From contig NZ_CP163424.1 in the NCBI RefSeq assembly GCF_041429795.1, forward strand, positions 2,854,001 to 2,918,000: DNA of 64,000 bases. Direction: 5' to 3'. This document shows positions 34,719-44,707 of the stretch, in pieces. The DNA is from Algimonas porphyrae (GTDB lineage: Bacteria > Pseudomonadota > Alphaproteobacteria > Caulobacterales > Maricaulaceae). A program made the position numbers and the translations under genes. Numbering within the stretch: the first letter of the stretch is position 1; every line of letters begins with the position of its first letter. The notes beneath the pieces are model-generated. The model did no database searches. It was not told where the DNA came from and worked only from the letters and a program-made list of their open reading frames with translations.

Positions 34719-34826
34719 GACCTACAAATTGCCTACATTTTGACCTACAAATTTCGTTGACGAATATTCTAAGTCATTGTATGTAAAGCCAATTAAAGGA
34801 TCATGCTGGTCTTCAGCGGCGCACCA
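34719..34826. repeat. Internal second copy of the island right end with degenerate att core
   Basis: From 34719 to 34814 it closely matches 59707-59802: three CCTACA boxes (34721, 34732, 34744), TTTCGTTGAC, CTAAGTCATTGTAT, and TCATGCTGGTCTTC. After GTCTTC it reads AGCGGCGCACCA where the true att core has TCGGCCGCACCA. The copy therefore looks like the right end of an element joined at a secondary, tRNA-like site. Confidence 0.8.
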
Positions 34827-35123
34827 GATGATAAAGGCGATCAGACCGACTGATGCAGAAACCCGTGCGCGCCGCGCAATCGCAGCTGCAACGGCCATAT
34901 AAGCGCCAAGCGCCAAAAATACATGGACATAGTTGACCCAAAGACGCACCATATATGCGGGTTCTGCGTGAAGAGCTATGATGCCTTCGAAGCCGTCACC
35001 TAGCTGATAAGTGCGAGGCAAATACCACAATAAAAACGTTGTAATTGCTGAAACCATTCCAGCTATGCCAGCAAGAATAAGTGCAGAACGAGGCAGATTA
35101 TGTTCGCTTAGTTCCTTGTTCAT
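34722..35123 (-). pseudogene. Membrane protein truncated by the internal element end
   Basis: 133 codons from the ATG at 35123. Helical segments ALILAGIAGMVSAITTFLLWYL, YMVRLWVNYVHVFLALGAYMAVAAAIA and ASVGLIAFIIWCA are followed by AED; from there on the codons come from the element end (34719-34814), so the original C-terminus is lost. The att-like core falls exactly in the AED codons. No family recognised. Confidence 0.65.
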
Positions 35124-35136
35124 GGCTCTTGCCTTA

Positions 35137-35787
35137 CTATCCTACAATCGTCGCTTCCGTTTTTTCTCTGACCTCGTCCTGTGTGACCCCGGGGGCGAGT
35201 TCGACGACTTTGAGGTCACCACCGTCCGTGTCGACATCGAACACGCCGAGATCGGTGATGATCCGATCGACCACGCCAAGCCCGGTCAGCGGCAGGGTAC
35301 AGGCTTTCAGCAGCTTCGGCTCGCCGCGCTTATTGGTGTGATCCGTGATCACCACCACCCGGCCCACACCGGCAACCAGATCCATCGCGCCGCCCATGCC
35401 CTTGACCAGCTTCCCCGGGATCATCCAGTTGGCGAGATCGCCATTCTCGGCCACTTCCATCGCGCCCAAGATCGCCATGGCGATCTTGCCACCCCGGATC
35501 ATGCCAAAGCTGGTCGCGCTGTCGAAGAAGGCCGTGTGCGGCAGTTCCGTGATCGTTTGCTTGCCCGCATTGATCAGGTCCGCATCTTCCTCGCCAGCAA
35601 CCGGGAACGGCCCCATGCCGAGCATGCCGTTCTCACTCTGCAGCGTCACGCTCATCCCGTCTGGAATATGGTTCGCCACCAGTGTCGGGATGCCAATACC
35701 GAGATTGACATACATGCCGTCTTCAAGCTCCTGCGCCGCACGGGCGGCCATCTGGTTGCGGTCCCAGCCTGTCTTGACTTCAGACAT
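35137..35787 (-). CDS. scoB: 3-oxoacid CoA-transferase subunit B
   Basis: 216 residues. [31 protein letters not shown] and the catalytic glutamate in [13 protein letters not shown] are characteristic; [21 protein letters not shown] and [20 protein letters not shown] are further family blocks. With subunit A, transfers CoA between succinyl-CoA and acetoacetate or similar 3-oxoacids. It overlaps subunit A by one base. In this cluster it would activate or clear beta-keto acids, such as the acetoacetate a BKACE enzyme can release. Confidence 0.95.
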   Translation of the reverse strand: MSEVKTGWDRNQMAARAAQELEDGMYVNLGIGIPTLVANHIPDGMSVTLQSENGMLGMGPFPVAGEEDADLINAGKQTITELPHTAFFDSATSFGMIRGGKIAMAILGAMEVAENGDLANWMIPGKLVKGMGGAMDLVAGVGRVVVITDHTNKRGEPKLLKACTLPLTGLGVVDRIITDLGVFDVDTDGGDLKVVELAPGVTQDEVREKTEATIVG

Positions 35788-36488
35788 TATACGGCCTCCC
35801 GCACGGTTCGCTGTTCGATCCGTTTTTCATGTTCGCCCTGGATCAGGCGGTGCACATAGATGCCTGGCAGGTGGATCACATCGGCGTCCAGCTCACCCGG
35901 CTCGACGATCTCTTCCACTTCCATCACGCAGACCTTGCCGCAGGTCGCCGCTGGCAGATTGAAGTTGCGGGCCGTCTTGCGGAAGATCGCATTCCCCGTC
36001 CGGTCCGCCTTCCAAGCTTTCACGATTGCGAGGTCTGCCACGATCCCGCGTTCCAGAATATAGTCCTCGCCGTCGAAGCTCTTGACCTCCTTGCCTTCGG
36101 CAATGACCGTCCCGACGCCTGTCTTGGTATAGAAGCCCGGTATGCCGGCTCCGCCCGCGCGCATGCGTTCGGCCAGCGTACCTTGCGGGTTGAACTCCAG
36201 CTCCAGCTCACCCGACAGATATTGGCGCATGAACTCGGCATTCTCGCCGACATAGGACGATGCCATCTTCTTGATCTGACGCGTCTGCAGCAGCAGACCC
36301 AGGCCGAACTCGTCCACGCCCGCATTGTTGGAGTAAACGGTCAGGTCGGTCGTTCCGGCATCCCGGATCGCCGCAATGGACAACTCCGGTATGCCGCACA
36401 GGCCAAAACCACCCGCCGCAATCACCATCCCGTCAAACAGCAAACCGTCCAACGCCGAAGATGCATCCGTATAAACCTTGTCGCGCAT
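35787..36488 (-). CDS. scoA: 3-oxoacid CoA-transferase subunit A
   Basis: 233 residues. The glycine-rich CoA-binding segment is [22 protein letters not shown], followed by [15 protein letters not shown] and [17 protein letters not shown], all typical of the alpha subunit. It is first in the two-gene operon with subunit B. No copy of the cluster palindrome is seen upstream, so this operon may escape the common regulator. Confidence 0.95.
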   Translation of the reverse strand: MRDKVYTDASSALDGLLFDGMVIAAGGFGLCGIPELSIAAIRDAGTTDLTVYSNNAGVDEFGLGLLLQTRQIKKMASSYVGENAEFMRQYLSGELELEFNPQGTLAERMRAGGAGIPGFYTKTGVGTVIAEGKEVKSFDGEDYILERGIVADLAIVKAWKADRTGNAIFRKTARNFNLPAATCGKVCVMEVEEIVEPGELDADVIHLPGIYVHRLIQGEHEKRIEQRTVREAV

Positions 36489-36556
36489 CTATTATCGCAA
36501 CACTCTAAAATCGTATAACTTGTTTAGACTATTAATATTGGGCACCAGAATGACGA

Positions 36557-38374
36557 TCATAGATCGTCCAAAACATCTTTGACTATATCTGTGTTTTCAG
36601 GATCAATCATACGACACGGCTGGTTAGGTCTGTCATTGCAAGCTATTGGCTCCGGCGTACCAGAGAGGACGCTTTGGAAAGGCACTCTAAGAGTAGACGG
36701 TTTTTCGCCACCTGTGATGACTGTTACTGCCCCTGCATAGGGCACAGATGCCAGGTCCCACCCCATATGCGCCGTTGCAACCCAAACCGGGATCAGGTCA
36801 AGGCGCAGTCGTGATCCTGCAACCATCCGATGAGCGATCGGGGGAAACGCCATTTCGAACGTATAGGCTTGTCCAGGCTCAAGCGGGATGGACTGTCGAT
36901 GCGGATGGATCAAACGCCCTTCACGCATTGTCGCCGCTTGGTCGACTTCTCGGTGAGATGCTCGCAAGCCAGTCCGCAGCAGAAAGCTGACATTACCATT
37001 AGCCCGTTCTTCGGACAGAATGGCAATCAAATCTGCATCAACAGTGGACACGCTCGCTCGCAGATCAAACCGGATTTCGCCTACCAGTTCCCGGTCTTCA
37101 TCAACCGGTTCAGAAATAAATGTTACACCATGATCAGCGACTGCCTCGAAGGTCTGCCACGCCGCGTCGTAACGCGTCGAAACCTCAGCGACAGGCTTAT
37201 CGAATCCTTCTGGCAGATCCGAAATTTCGTAAGTGAACCGACCCTTATCGGGGTCATCCTCTGTCAGCCTTCCATCCGCATTAAGCGCCAGCGTCATGAC
37301 GTCCATATTTTTGGGTGGCCATGTTTGATAATCCCTAACATATCCAGGCTCTACATCCTTGTTCGTGTCGAAATAGATCCGCACCGCAGACAGTTTATCG
37401 ACACCATTAGGATCACCTTTGAGCCAATGGTCGAACCACCGAACCAGTTCATCCTTGACCGCCGGCATGCGAGACATGCCATGCCCTCCATTTGTGAGAA
37501 GCAGACGCGACGACACTGTCATGTCATCCAGCATCCAGGCTCCGATGGCTGGTGTGTAGCGATCATAGGTGGACAGCATCATCAGCGTCGGAACGTCGAT
37601 ATCGGCCGCTAGGTGATCGGTTGATTGACGTTGATATTGTGGACCATCATGGTGAAAGGACAGCATCTGCAAGGACCGAAAGGCCGATGACAAAGTATGG
37701 TCTTCGCGATTGACCTGACAGACCGCATCCATGTTCTCCATGACACGAATGTCCTGCATAGGCTGACCGAAGAGCGACCAACCCAAAGGCGACAGGTAGG
37801 TCGGGATACCGCCCATATGGGTCATGCCGGTATAAATGTTCGCATTGAAGGTTTGCGGCGCAATGGCGGCTAGCGAGGGCGGTTTCGTTGCAGCGACATG
37901 CCACGCGGCAATCCCACGTGCTGACGGACCGCCCATGCCGACCTTCGGCAAGCTCCAGGGCTGATCCGCAATCCACTCGATCAACTCATACCCATCTCGG
38001 GCGAAGCGATCCGAACCCAGATCGAGTGTACCGACGGAACACCCCGTCCCACGCCAATCACCGACCACGACGGCATAACCCGCCTCTAACAAGCGCGGCG
38101 CGGGCCGGAAGAAAGGCGACGCAACCGAGTCTCCATAGGGCGAGAAGATAAGAACGGTCGGATATGGGCCAGCGCCATGCATGCCCGGATCCGGCTTCAG
38201 CAAGGTCGCAGAGAGAGTTATGTCATCGGACATGGGCACATAATTGTGCATCTCGACGCTGACGCCCTTTGGACTCGCCTGCATCTGCGCCATGCTCGGA
38301 GATACCAGACACAAGGACATCAGGCTGAGAACAGCAGCCTTGAACAGTGCAGTGACCTTCAGCAGGCTTATCAT
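36557..38374 (-). CDS. Secreted CocE/NonD (S15-like) serine hydrolase
   Basis: 605 residues with a signal peptide (AAVLSLMSLCLVSPSMA). Typical features are SPYGDSVASPFF, VVVGDWRGTGCS, the nucleophile elbow GMGGPSARG (Ser151, with Ala-Arg in place of the usual Tyr-Gly), the acid region MLSTYDRYTP and the histidine in LLTNGGHGM. A C-terminal jelly-roll domain (RLRLDLIPVW) completes the S15 layout. The family cleaves acylated or Xaa-Pro peptides and esters such as cocaine. Likely periplasmic, and the first hydrolase to meet an imported compound. Confidence 0.88.
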   Translation of the reverse strand: MISLLKVTALFKAAVLSLMSLCLVSPSMAQMQASPKGVSVEMHNYVPMSDDITLSATLLKPDPGMHGAGPYPTVLIFSPYGDSVASPFFRPAPRLLEAGYAVVVGDWRGTGCSVGTLDLGSDRFARDGYELIEWIADQPWSLPKVGMGGPSARGIAAWHVAATKPPSLAAIAPQTFNANIYTGMTHMGGIPTYLSPLGWSLFGQPMQDIRVMENMDAVCQVNREDHTLSSAFRSLQMLSFHHDGPQYQRQSTDHLAADIDVPTLMMLSTYDRYTPAIGAWMLDDMTVSSRLLLTNGGHGMSRMPAVKDELVRWFDHWLKGDPNGVDKLSAVRIYFDTNKDVEPGYVRDYQTWPPKNMDVMTLALNADGRLTEDDPDKGRFTYEISDLPEGFDKPVAEVSTRYDAAWQTFEAVADHGVTFISEPVDEDRELVGEIRFDLRASVSTVDADLIAILSEERANGNVSFLLRTGLRASHREVDQAATMREGRLIHPHRQSIPLEPGQAYTFEMAFPPIAHRMVAGSRLRLDLIPVWVATAHMGWDLASVPYAGAVTVITGGEKPSTLRVPFQSVLSGTPEPIACNDRPNQPCRMIDPENTDIVKDVLDDL

Positions 38375-38481
38375 GGCTATGCTTCTTTTCTCAGGATCAA
38401 ACGCTTCCGGCCGATTGTAGGATGGGTGATGCAGGCCAGTTCACGACAGGCCCGCAATTCTGTCTGAGATCATCAGTTTGC

Positions 38482-40839
38482 TCACCAATTGACGCTGAGG
38501 CTCGCGCCAAAGCTCTGCGGGTTGCCGACTGTCGAGAAAATAGTGCTACGATTCTGTGTCAGATATTCTTCATCGAAGAGGTTGTTGACGAATCCGGCAA
38601 TCGTGAACTGATCCGTGCGATAGCCGACACGAGCGTTGACTACGACATAGGAGTCCAGCCGGTTCGTTGCACGCTCGAACTGAAAACGGTCATCGACGAA
38701 AATGCCATTCCCTGAAACAAACAGTCCATTGTCGAAGTCATAGGACCCACGAATCGACCCTGTCCATTTCGGTGCCAAAGCAAACGGATTGCCAGAGAAA
38801 TCATTATTGCCGGTATTGAACTCGTCAAACTCCGTATCATTATAGCCGATGGATGCAGCCAGATTCAGATTGTCCGTTGGACGGGCAATGATCTCGACTT
38901 CAGCTCCCAGCACGGTACTTTCACCGGCATTAACCGTCTTCCCGGAAAATGGATCCGAGAGGTCTTCCTGAAAACCGACCTGCTGGTCTTTCCAGTCAAT
39001 ATAATAGGCGTTCGCGTTGACGATCAGCCGATTGTCGAGCCAGGATGTCCGCAGCGCTGTTTCGTAGTTCCACGTAAACTCCGGATCATAGGGAAACATG
39101 ATTCCCGTGCTGGCTTGGAAAGAAATACCACCGGTGCGATAGCCACGCTGAACTGTGAAAGCCAAGCTGGCATTGGGATTGAAGTCGTAAGTCAGTCCCG
39201 CTTTAGGCAAAAAGACTGTGTCGTTCCCATCCGCGGACTGATCTGCAGTGCTGCCGAGACGGGGCAGGAGCGCGCTGGAAATGGCTCCGATATAGTTCTG
39301 TTCCACGGCGCCCAGAACCTGTGGCACGGCCGCAGCCGGGAATCCTGGAATGGATGACAAGGCCCCTTCAAGATCGGTCAAGTAAGACTGGACATCACTA
39401 GCCTTCAGCCGTCCGAACGCACCGAAGCGTTCATAGTCATAGGCCTGGTAATCCAGTCGGCCCCCAAGCGACAATGTCCACTGATCTGCTACTCTGTAAT
39501 CGAAGTCAGCAAAGAGCGCGTAGTTGTCATTTACATATGTGTTCATGTCCCCGAATTGAATTTCGATCGCTTCGGGTGTCGCACTATTGAGTAACGGAAC
39601 GACCGCAGAGGGCAGTCCAAGAGCCGGGTTACTATAGATGGCCGCCTCGGCTGACGGAATACCCAGACCGGGATTGCCGTCTCGCGTCAGAAAAATGTCG
39701 CCAAGTTCACCGAAGTTTTCCAGTTCGAAATCAGATGTAAACAGGAAAGCCCCGGTAACACCGGTCAGGCGATCACTCTCCAGATTGAATCGTAATTCCT
39801 GAGACCAAGTTTTTTCGCGCCTATCCCGGAATGCATCTTCGAACAGGATCGGACCGTTGTCACCGTCCTTTTGTCCAAAGAGTTCGGCATCGCTGTAACC
39901 GGTCAGCGATGTCACAGACCATTGGTCGTTCAGTTCATAATTCAGCTCGAGAATGGCCTGCTTTGTTTCCCGGTCGTCGAAGACGGGCGTATTGTTCCAC
40001 CCTTCCCGCAGGAATGGATCTGGATCCGGAACACCAAACCGATTGTCGGCATCATAGACCCCACCAAAACCCTCTTCGGATTCAACGTAGTTGAGCGTGA
40101 GCTTGGCTGTGAAAGGAGCATTCGGAGCTTCGTATAGCAACTTGCCGCGAAGGCTCAGAGCCTCGACAAAATCCTGATTGTCGATATTCAGGAAGGGGTT
40201 CGTAATGTCACCATCTTCTTCAAAATACTCGACCGAGAGGCGGGCCGACAGCGTATCTGTCAATCCGCCGCCCAAGGCCGCCGCATATTGTCGGCGACCA
40301 TATTCGGCAAACTCGACCCGAGCCGCGCCTTCAGTCTCTTGCGAGGGATCCTTGGTCTTTACGACAATTGCGCCTGACAATGTGTTGCGACCCAGAACTG
40401 TTGATTGTGGCCCACGGAAGACTTCGATCTGCTCGACATCCCAGGCCCGCGTTGGTCCCCCTTGTGTTTGGAACGGGGGGAGGATGACCCCGTCCACATA
40501 GATGGACGACAACGGCGCATTGTTCACCAGACCGGCATCGACCGTCTGCGTGAATGTGACGTTGGCGCCCCGTATGGAATAGCCTCGACCCTCCTGGGTC
40601 GTGTTGACTCCGGCAACAAGTTCCAAGGCATCGGCCACTGACAAGACGTTGTTCTGATCGAGGACGTCGCCCGTAAACACAGCGACACTGGCATTCACAT
40701 CCTGCAAATCGCGATCGATCTTCTGACCCGTGACGATGATGACGTCCTCGTCGGAACGATCCTGCGCCTGCGCTGTCAGAGCGAATGATAAAGCCAAAAC
40801 AGATGCGCCGAGCAATCGGCTCGAAAAAGATGACGTCAT
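38482..40839 (-). CDS. TonB-dependent outer-membrane receptor (cluster)
   Basis: 785 residues: signal peptide (GASVLALSFALTAQA), TonB box near EDVIIVTGQ, a plug domain (FTGDVLDQNNVLSVADALELVAGVN, then YSIRGANV) and a 22-strand barrel ending in GASLSVNW with an aromatic terminal residue. Takes up large or scarce substrates using the proton gradient through TonB. Its promoter carries the cluster operator, so it is probably the importer of the regulon's substrate. Confidence 0.93.
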   Translation of the reverse strand: MTSSFSSRLLGASVLALSFALTAQAQDRSDEDVIIVTGQKIDRDLQDVNASVAVFTGDVLDQNNVLSVADALELVAGVNTTQEGRGYSIRGANVTFTQTVDAGLVNNAPLSSIYVDGVILPPFQTQGGPTRAWDVEQIEVFRGPQSTVLGRNTLSGAIVVKTKDPSQETEGAARVEFAEYGRRQYAAALGGGLTDTLSARLSVEYFEEDGDITNPFLNIDNQDFVEALSLRGKLLYEAPNAPFTAKLTLNYVESEEGFGGVYDADNRFGVPDPDPFLREGWNNTPVFDDRETKQAILELNYELNDQWSVTSLTGYSDAELFGQKDGDNGPILFEDAFRDRREKTWSQELRFNLESDRLTGVTGAFLFTSDFELENFGELGDIFLTRDGNPGLGIPSAEAAIYSNPALGLPSAVVPLLNSATPEAIEIQFGDMNTYVNDNYALFADFDYRVADQWTLSLGGRLDYQAYDYERFGAFGRLKASDVQSYLTDLEGALSSIPGFPAAAVPQVLGAVEQNYIGAISSALLPRLGSTADQSADGNDTVFLPKAGLTYDFNPNASLAFTVQRGYRTGGISFQASTGIMFPYDPEFTWNYETALRTSWLDNRLIVNANAYYIDWKDQQVGFQEDLSDPFSGKTVNAGESTVLGAEVEIIARPTDNLNLAASIGYNDTEFDEFNTGNNDFSGNPFALAPKWTGSIRGSYDFDNGLFVSGNGIFVDDRFQFERATNRLDSYVVVNARVGYRTDQFTIAGFVNNLFDEEYLTQNRSTIFSTVGNPQSFGASLSVNW

Positions 40840-40863
40840 AGTTCAATCCCCCAAAGTCATTTT

Positions 40864-40896
40864 TAGAATAGTATTCTATTTTTATACCGATGTCAA
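40864..40896 (-). promoter_or_regulatory. TonB receptor promoter with cluster operator
   Basis: On the minus strand a consensus -35 TTGACA (40896-40891), a 17-base spacer and -10 TACTAT (40873-40868). The operator copy TAGAAT-AGT-ATTCTA (40864-40878) covers the -10, which is ideal for repression. Confidence 0.85.
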
Positions 40897-40950
40897 AACT
40901 ATCCGTCTGAGCGCATCCCGAAGGTCGATCACGCCGCCTACCGACAGGAC

Positions 40951-42048
40951 TTAATCTGGATAGTTAAGGGTAACGACCCGGCCACTTTTCTGGCTCTCGT
41001 AAACACCTAGAACAGCGTCCAAAGCGGCTAAGCCGTCATCAAGACCGGCTGCCCAACCGGGCTGAGCCTCGCCCCTTATTGCACGGCCGAATTCCTCGGC
41101 CTGAAGACGAAAATGATTTGGATTCGGCAAGGGATCGACGGGTACTTGTCGCAGTCCATCCGCGTCGGCGTGATAGAGACGGTTAGCATAGGGATAAATC
41201 CGAAGCGCCCCATCCGATCCGTGAATCGTGAGTATGCATGGGTACGCATCATAACTGCCTGCGCTCACGAAGCCGTCCACGTTCCAGCCCGCCCCTTCCG
41301 TAAAGACGCCACTACCGGGCAGAGACAGACCGAACGTCCCTTCATCATAAGACAGGCTGACTAAGGCCCCTCTCTCCAGAGTCATCAGCACGGATTCCGC
41401 CAAAGGATGATCTCCGGAAATGTTTCCGCGACCAAAAACGCTGGTGGGGGCAAGCCCTGTGATCCAGCTGATCGCATCGATCAGGTGAACCCCGTGATCG
41501 ACAAGCCCCATGGGCGTTCCACCCGGTCCGCCTTCCGGATAATGAACAGGAGACAGGCTTTCGACAGCCTCGGCTCCCTGTCCCCCAATCAGACTTTCTG
41601 AGCAACATCGGATGACGCCAAGCGCCCCCGATTGCACGATCTCGCGGGCTTCCCGGATTGCTGGCAAAAAACGGTAGGACGCACCGAACTGGAAAGCCCT
41701 GCCCGTCTGCAAAACGATATTTCGGATCGCTTCGGCATCGGAGCGGCTCGCCGCGAGCGGCTTCTCGCACAGGACCGGGAGCCCTGCATTCATGGCGACC
41801 TTGATCACGGGCAAGTGGAATTGAGGCGGGGTCAGGACCAGAATGCCGTCCAGCGCTTCATTCGCGATCATCGATGTCACATCCGAATATGGCTTCAGCC
41901 CGTAATCTGCGGCGGATTTGGATGCCCTGTCCGAATTGATATCCGCCCCTGCCGCCAAGACAAGTCGGTCACTCGCAGCAATGCCGCGCATATGTTCCTG
42001 AGCGACTCCGCCAAGCCCGACCAAACCAAGCCGCATCCGTTTCGACAT
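40951..42048 (-). CDS. Gfo/Idh/MocA family oxidoreductase
   Basis: 365 residues from the ATG at 42048, 4 bases after the stop of the BKACE gene; the frame continues to 42294. The Rossmann start RLGLVGLGGVAQEHMRGIA, the D-x-N pocket (AGADINSDRA), LVLTPPQFHLPVIKVAMNAGLPVLCEKPLA with the family's EKP signature, and GLVDHGVHLIDAISW are present. NAD(P)-dependent dehydrogenase; relatives act on sugars, inositols and hydroxy compounds. Co-transcribed with BKACE. Confidence 0.92.
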   Translation of the reverse strand: MSKRMRLGLVGLGGVAQEHMRGIAASDRLVLAAGADINSDRASKSAADYGLKPYSDVTSMIANEALDGILVLTPPQFHLPVIKVAMNAGLPVLCEKPLAASRSDAEAIRNIVLQTGRAFQFGASYRFLPAIREAREIVQSGALGVIRCCSESLIGGQGAEAVESLSPVHYPEGGPGGTPMGLVDHGVHLIDAISWITGLAPTSVFGRGNISGDHPLAESVLMTLERGALVSLSYDEGTFGLSLPGSGVFTEGAGWNVDGFVSAGSYDAYPCILTIHGSDGALRIYPYANRLYHADADGLRQVPVDPLPNPNHFRLQAEEFGRAIRGEAQPGWAAGLDDGLAALDAVLGVYESQKSGRVVTLNYPD

Positions 42049-42052
42049 CGGA

Positions 42053-42967
42053 TTAGTTCCGACGCGTCGGCAGGCCCAGAATGCTCCGTGCCTGATCAAC
42101 TGTCGCAACCGGTCGACCCAGTATGTCGAGCAAATCTGCAGCGCGAGAGACCAATTGGCCATTCGTCGCAAACTCACCCTTGCGAAGATAAAGATTGTCT
42201 TCGAGTCCGACCCGGACATTCCCGCCCAGAAGCGCTGATTGCGCCACAACAGGGAACTGGTTCCGCCCGGTTCCCAGTGCGCCCCAGACGGCATTGTCAG
42301 GCAAGAGTCCGCGCAGATAGCTCATCGTCTCAGTGTTGGCCGGTGCATTATATTTGATGCCCAGGACAAACTGGAACAGTGGATCGCCATCGAACAGGCC
42401 TTCATCCAGAAGCTTTTGCGCCAGCACGATATCTCCGGCCTCGAACACTTCGATTTCAGGTTTGACGCCGAGTTCCTGGAACCGTTTCGCCATCTTCCGG
42501 AGCGTATCCGGCGTATTCAGATAGACGACGTCACGCCCGCTCGCGACCTGGTTGGATGTGGTGACATCAAGCGAACACATGTCCGGCCGACAGGCTTCGA
42601 TATGCTGATAGCGAACTTCCGCCGAGGCCACATCCGTCCCGGGACCCGCACGGCTCTCATCTTCGGGATCCGGATAAAACATGGCCAGACCGCCACATGT
42701 CAGATTGATGATCACGTCGGTTCCGGATTGCCGGATACGGTCCGTGATCTCCTCGAACAACGCGACATCCGTATTGCCCTCCCCCGTTTCGGGATCGCGC
42801 GTATGGATATGAACGATCGCGGCTCCCGCTTGGGCGGCCTCGATGGATGCGTCTGCAATCTCCTTCGGGGTTACGGGAAAAGCCGGGTGATTTCGATTGA
42901 ACGCCTCCCCGCCCGTCACTGCACAGGTGATGATGGCAGGGTCAGCGACAGATTCGACGATTGGCAT
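42053..42967 (-). CDS. Beta-keto acid cleavage enzyme (BKACE, DUF849)
   Basis: 304 residues from the ATG at 42967 with GGAG upstream. Zinc-dependent TIM barrel related to 3-keto-5-aminohexanoate cleavage protein: AIITCAVTGGEAFNR, the metal pair in AAIVHIHTRDPETG (HxH), then DVIINLTCGG and GALGTGRNQFPVV. Family members condense a beta-keto acid with acetyl-CoA to give acetoacetate and a new acyl-CoA. Operon with the Gfo/Idh gene. Confidence 0.93.
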   Translation of the reverse strand: MPIVESVADPAIITCAVTGGEAFNRNHPAFPVTPKEIADASIEAAQAGAAIVHIHTRDPETGEGNTDVALFEEITDRIRQSGTDVIINLTCGGLAMFYPDPEDESRAGPGTDVASAEVRYQHIEACRPDMCSLDVTTSNQVASGRDVVYLNTPDTLRKMAKRFQELGVKPEIEVFEAGDIVLAQKLLDEGLFDGDPLFQFVLGIKYNAPANTETMSYLRGLLPDNAVWGALGTGRNQFPVVAQSALLGGNVRVGLEDNLYLRKGEFATNGQLVSRAADLLDILGRPVATVDQARSILGLPTRRN

Positions 42968-42980
42968 GAAATGCTCCATT

Positions 42981-42997
42981 ATAGAATGTAATTCTAT
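42981..42997 (-). promoter_or_regulatory. Cluster operator upstream of BKACE
   Basis: ATAGAAT-GTA-ATTCTAT, 14 bases upstream of the BKACE start. A TTGACA hexamer lies upstream on the minus strand (43023-43018); the exact -10 is uncertain, and TATAAT at 42983-42978 overlaps the site. Confidence 0.85.
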
Positions 42998-43095
42998 TTT
43001 GTCCGTCTGATTCGATCTGTCAATAGAGATTGATGGGTGAACACTCAGCTCAGAGCCGGAACCGGAACCGATTACGGGTGACCATCAATGCCTTC

Positions 43096-43124
43096 TTGCA
43101 AATAGAATTTGATTCTATTACGTT
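43096..43124 (+). promoter_or_regulatory. Cluster operator and promoter of the M81 operon
   Basis: AATAGAAT-TTG-ATTCTATT (43101-43119) lies between a -35-like TTGCAA (43096-43101) and a -10-like TACGTT (43119-43124), spacing 17, for the operon starting at 43154. Confidence 0.85.
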
Positions 43125-43153
43125 AACGGCAAGTTGGAAAAGACATCCCCTTT

Positions 43154-44707
43154 ATGACGCTACGCATCGCCATCGCCGGAATACTTCTGGAAGCTAACCG
43201 CTTCGCCCCGGTTACAGCCCGGGCAGACTTCGACGCTTACCTCATGCAAAGGGGTGAGAGCCTCGGCGCTTTTGCACAGTTGATGGGACTTGCAAGCGCC
43301 GCAAATGATGAACTCGACATCGAGTTCGTCCCAATTCTAGTCGCGGGCGCTGAATCCGGTGGCCCACTCGATCATGCGGATTACCTCGAACTGGTCGCTG
43401 AAATCGAGACAGGCTTACGTGATAACGGACCGCTCGATGGTGTTTTCCTGTTTGCACACGGGGCCGGCCTGACAACTGAACTCGACGATCTCGATGGAGA
43501 CTATTTCGGCCGGGTGCGGGCTGTCGTTGGGCCGGACGTGCCTATTGTGGCGGAGCTCGACCTGCATGCCAACTTGTCCGATGCCATGGTTGAACATGCG
43601 GATTTGCTTGTCGGATATCGCACTAACCCGCATGTCGATGTAGCCGACAGGGCGAAGGAATGCATTGTTTCGCTCTGTCGCCTGATTGCAGGCGAACGCA
43701 TCGAGGTCGCCTATCAACGCCTGCCGCTTATCACCTCTCAGATTGCCCAACTCACTGGCCCCGGAACACCCTATCAAGCCGTCATTGATCACGGCGAAGC
43801 CCTGCGCGCGAAGCGTGCCGCACTCGCAAACGTTACGCTGCTGTCCGGGTTTTCCTTTGCCGACACCGCCTATAACGGGTTCGCGGTCTATGTTGCGGCA
43901 TGGGGCGACTCTGATCTCGCCATTTCCACATGTGATGCTCTTGCACGGGACCTCTGGGTCAGACGATCGGATTTCGCGGTCGATCCGATGACCGTAGAGG
44001 ACGCTGTCCGTCACGAAAAAAGCGCTCAGGCCGGCAACCTTCCTGGCCCTCGCATCTATGCCGACGTCGCGGACAATCCCGGCGGCGGTGGCCGCGGTAA
44101 TACGATTCATCTCCTCAAAGGATTTCTGGACGCCGGTCTGCCGGGCGTCATCGCCGGAGTCTATTATGACCCTGCCCTCGTTGCGGACGCCAACCGTCAG
44201 GGTGAAGGCGCGCACTTTCAGGCTCGCTTCAACAGTGCAGAGCCCAGCCCCCTTTCCGGCACACTGGATTGCCCTGCCATTGTGGAACGCCTTTTCATTG
44301 GCGATTTCATCAACGGACCGGGAGTCCAGGCCGGAGAGCGCGTGAAGCTGGGTGAATGCTGTCTGCTATCGCTTGGCGAAGGTCACGTAAAAGTGGTCGT
44401 CGTCAGTTATCGCAATCAGGTTTTCAATCCGGGATTCTTCACCTGTGCCGGACTGGACCCGACACGTGCGAAGGCCATCATCGTGAAATCGCGGGGTCAT
44501 TTCCGAGCCGGGTTCGCAGAGCTTGCCGGGCCTGAAGAGATATTCGAAGTCGATGCACCTGGACTTTGCACGGCAGATATTGCGTCGGTAGAGTGGTCCA
44601 ACCTGCCAAGCCCGACCTATCCGATGGACATTGACACATCATGGTCGTCCAATGTGATCCTGAAACCCTCACCGAGCGGATCCAATTTGGCAGGAGATGC
44701 CGCATGA
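43154..44707 (+). CDS. M81 family metallopeptidase (MlrC-like)
   Basis: 517 residues. Matches the M81 family: N-terminal RIAIAGILLEANRFAPV, FLFAHGAGLTTELDDLDGDYFGRVRAVVG, the zinc segment VPIVAELDLHANLSDAM (D-x-H) with VGYRTNPHVD (second His), and YADVADNPGGGGRGNT. Known members (microcystinase MlrC) cleave linear peptides next to unusual amino acids. First gene of a four-gene operon whose junctions overlap by 4, 4 and 1 bases; no signal peptide, so probably cytoplasmic. Confidence 0.9.
   Translation: MTLRIAIAGILLEANRFAPVTARADFDAYLMQRGESLGAFAQLMGLASAANDELDIEFVPILVAGAESGGPLDHADYLELVAEIETGLRDNGPLDGVFLFAHGAGLTTELDDLDGDYFGRVRAVVGPDVPIVAELDLHANLSDAMVEHADLLVGYRTNPHVDVADRAKECIVSLCRLIAGERIEVAYQRLPLITSQIAQLTGPGTPYQAVIDHGEALRAKRAALANVTLLSGFSFADTAYNGFAVYVAAWGDSDLAISTCDALARDLWVRRSDFAVDPMTVEDAVRHEKSAQAGNLPGPRIYADVADNPGGGGRGNTIHLLKGFLDAGLPGVIAGVYYDPALVADANRQGEGAHFQARFNSAEPSPLSGTLDCPAIVERLFIGDFINGPGVQAGERVKLGECCLLSLGEGHVKVVVVSYRNQVFNPGFFTCAGLDPTRAKAIIVKSRGHFRAGFAELAGPEEIFEVDAPGLCTADIASVEWSNLPSPTYPMDIDTSWSSNVILKPSPSGSNLAGDAA

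Noticed and set aside
34719-34826. Ordinary tandem attachment site between two complete islands
   Set aside because: The core differs from the tRNA end at several bases and continues into a coding sequence, so a plain tandem array does not explain it.
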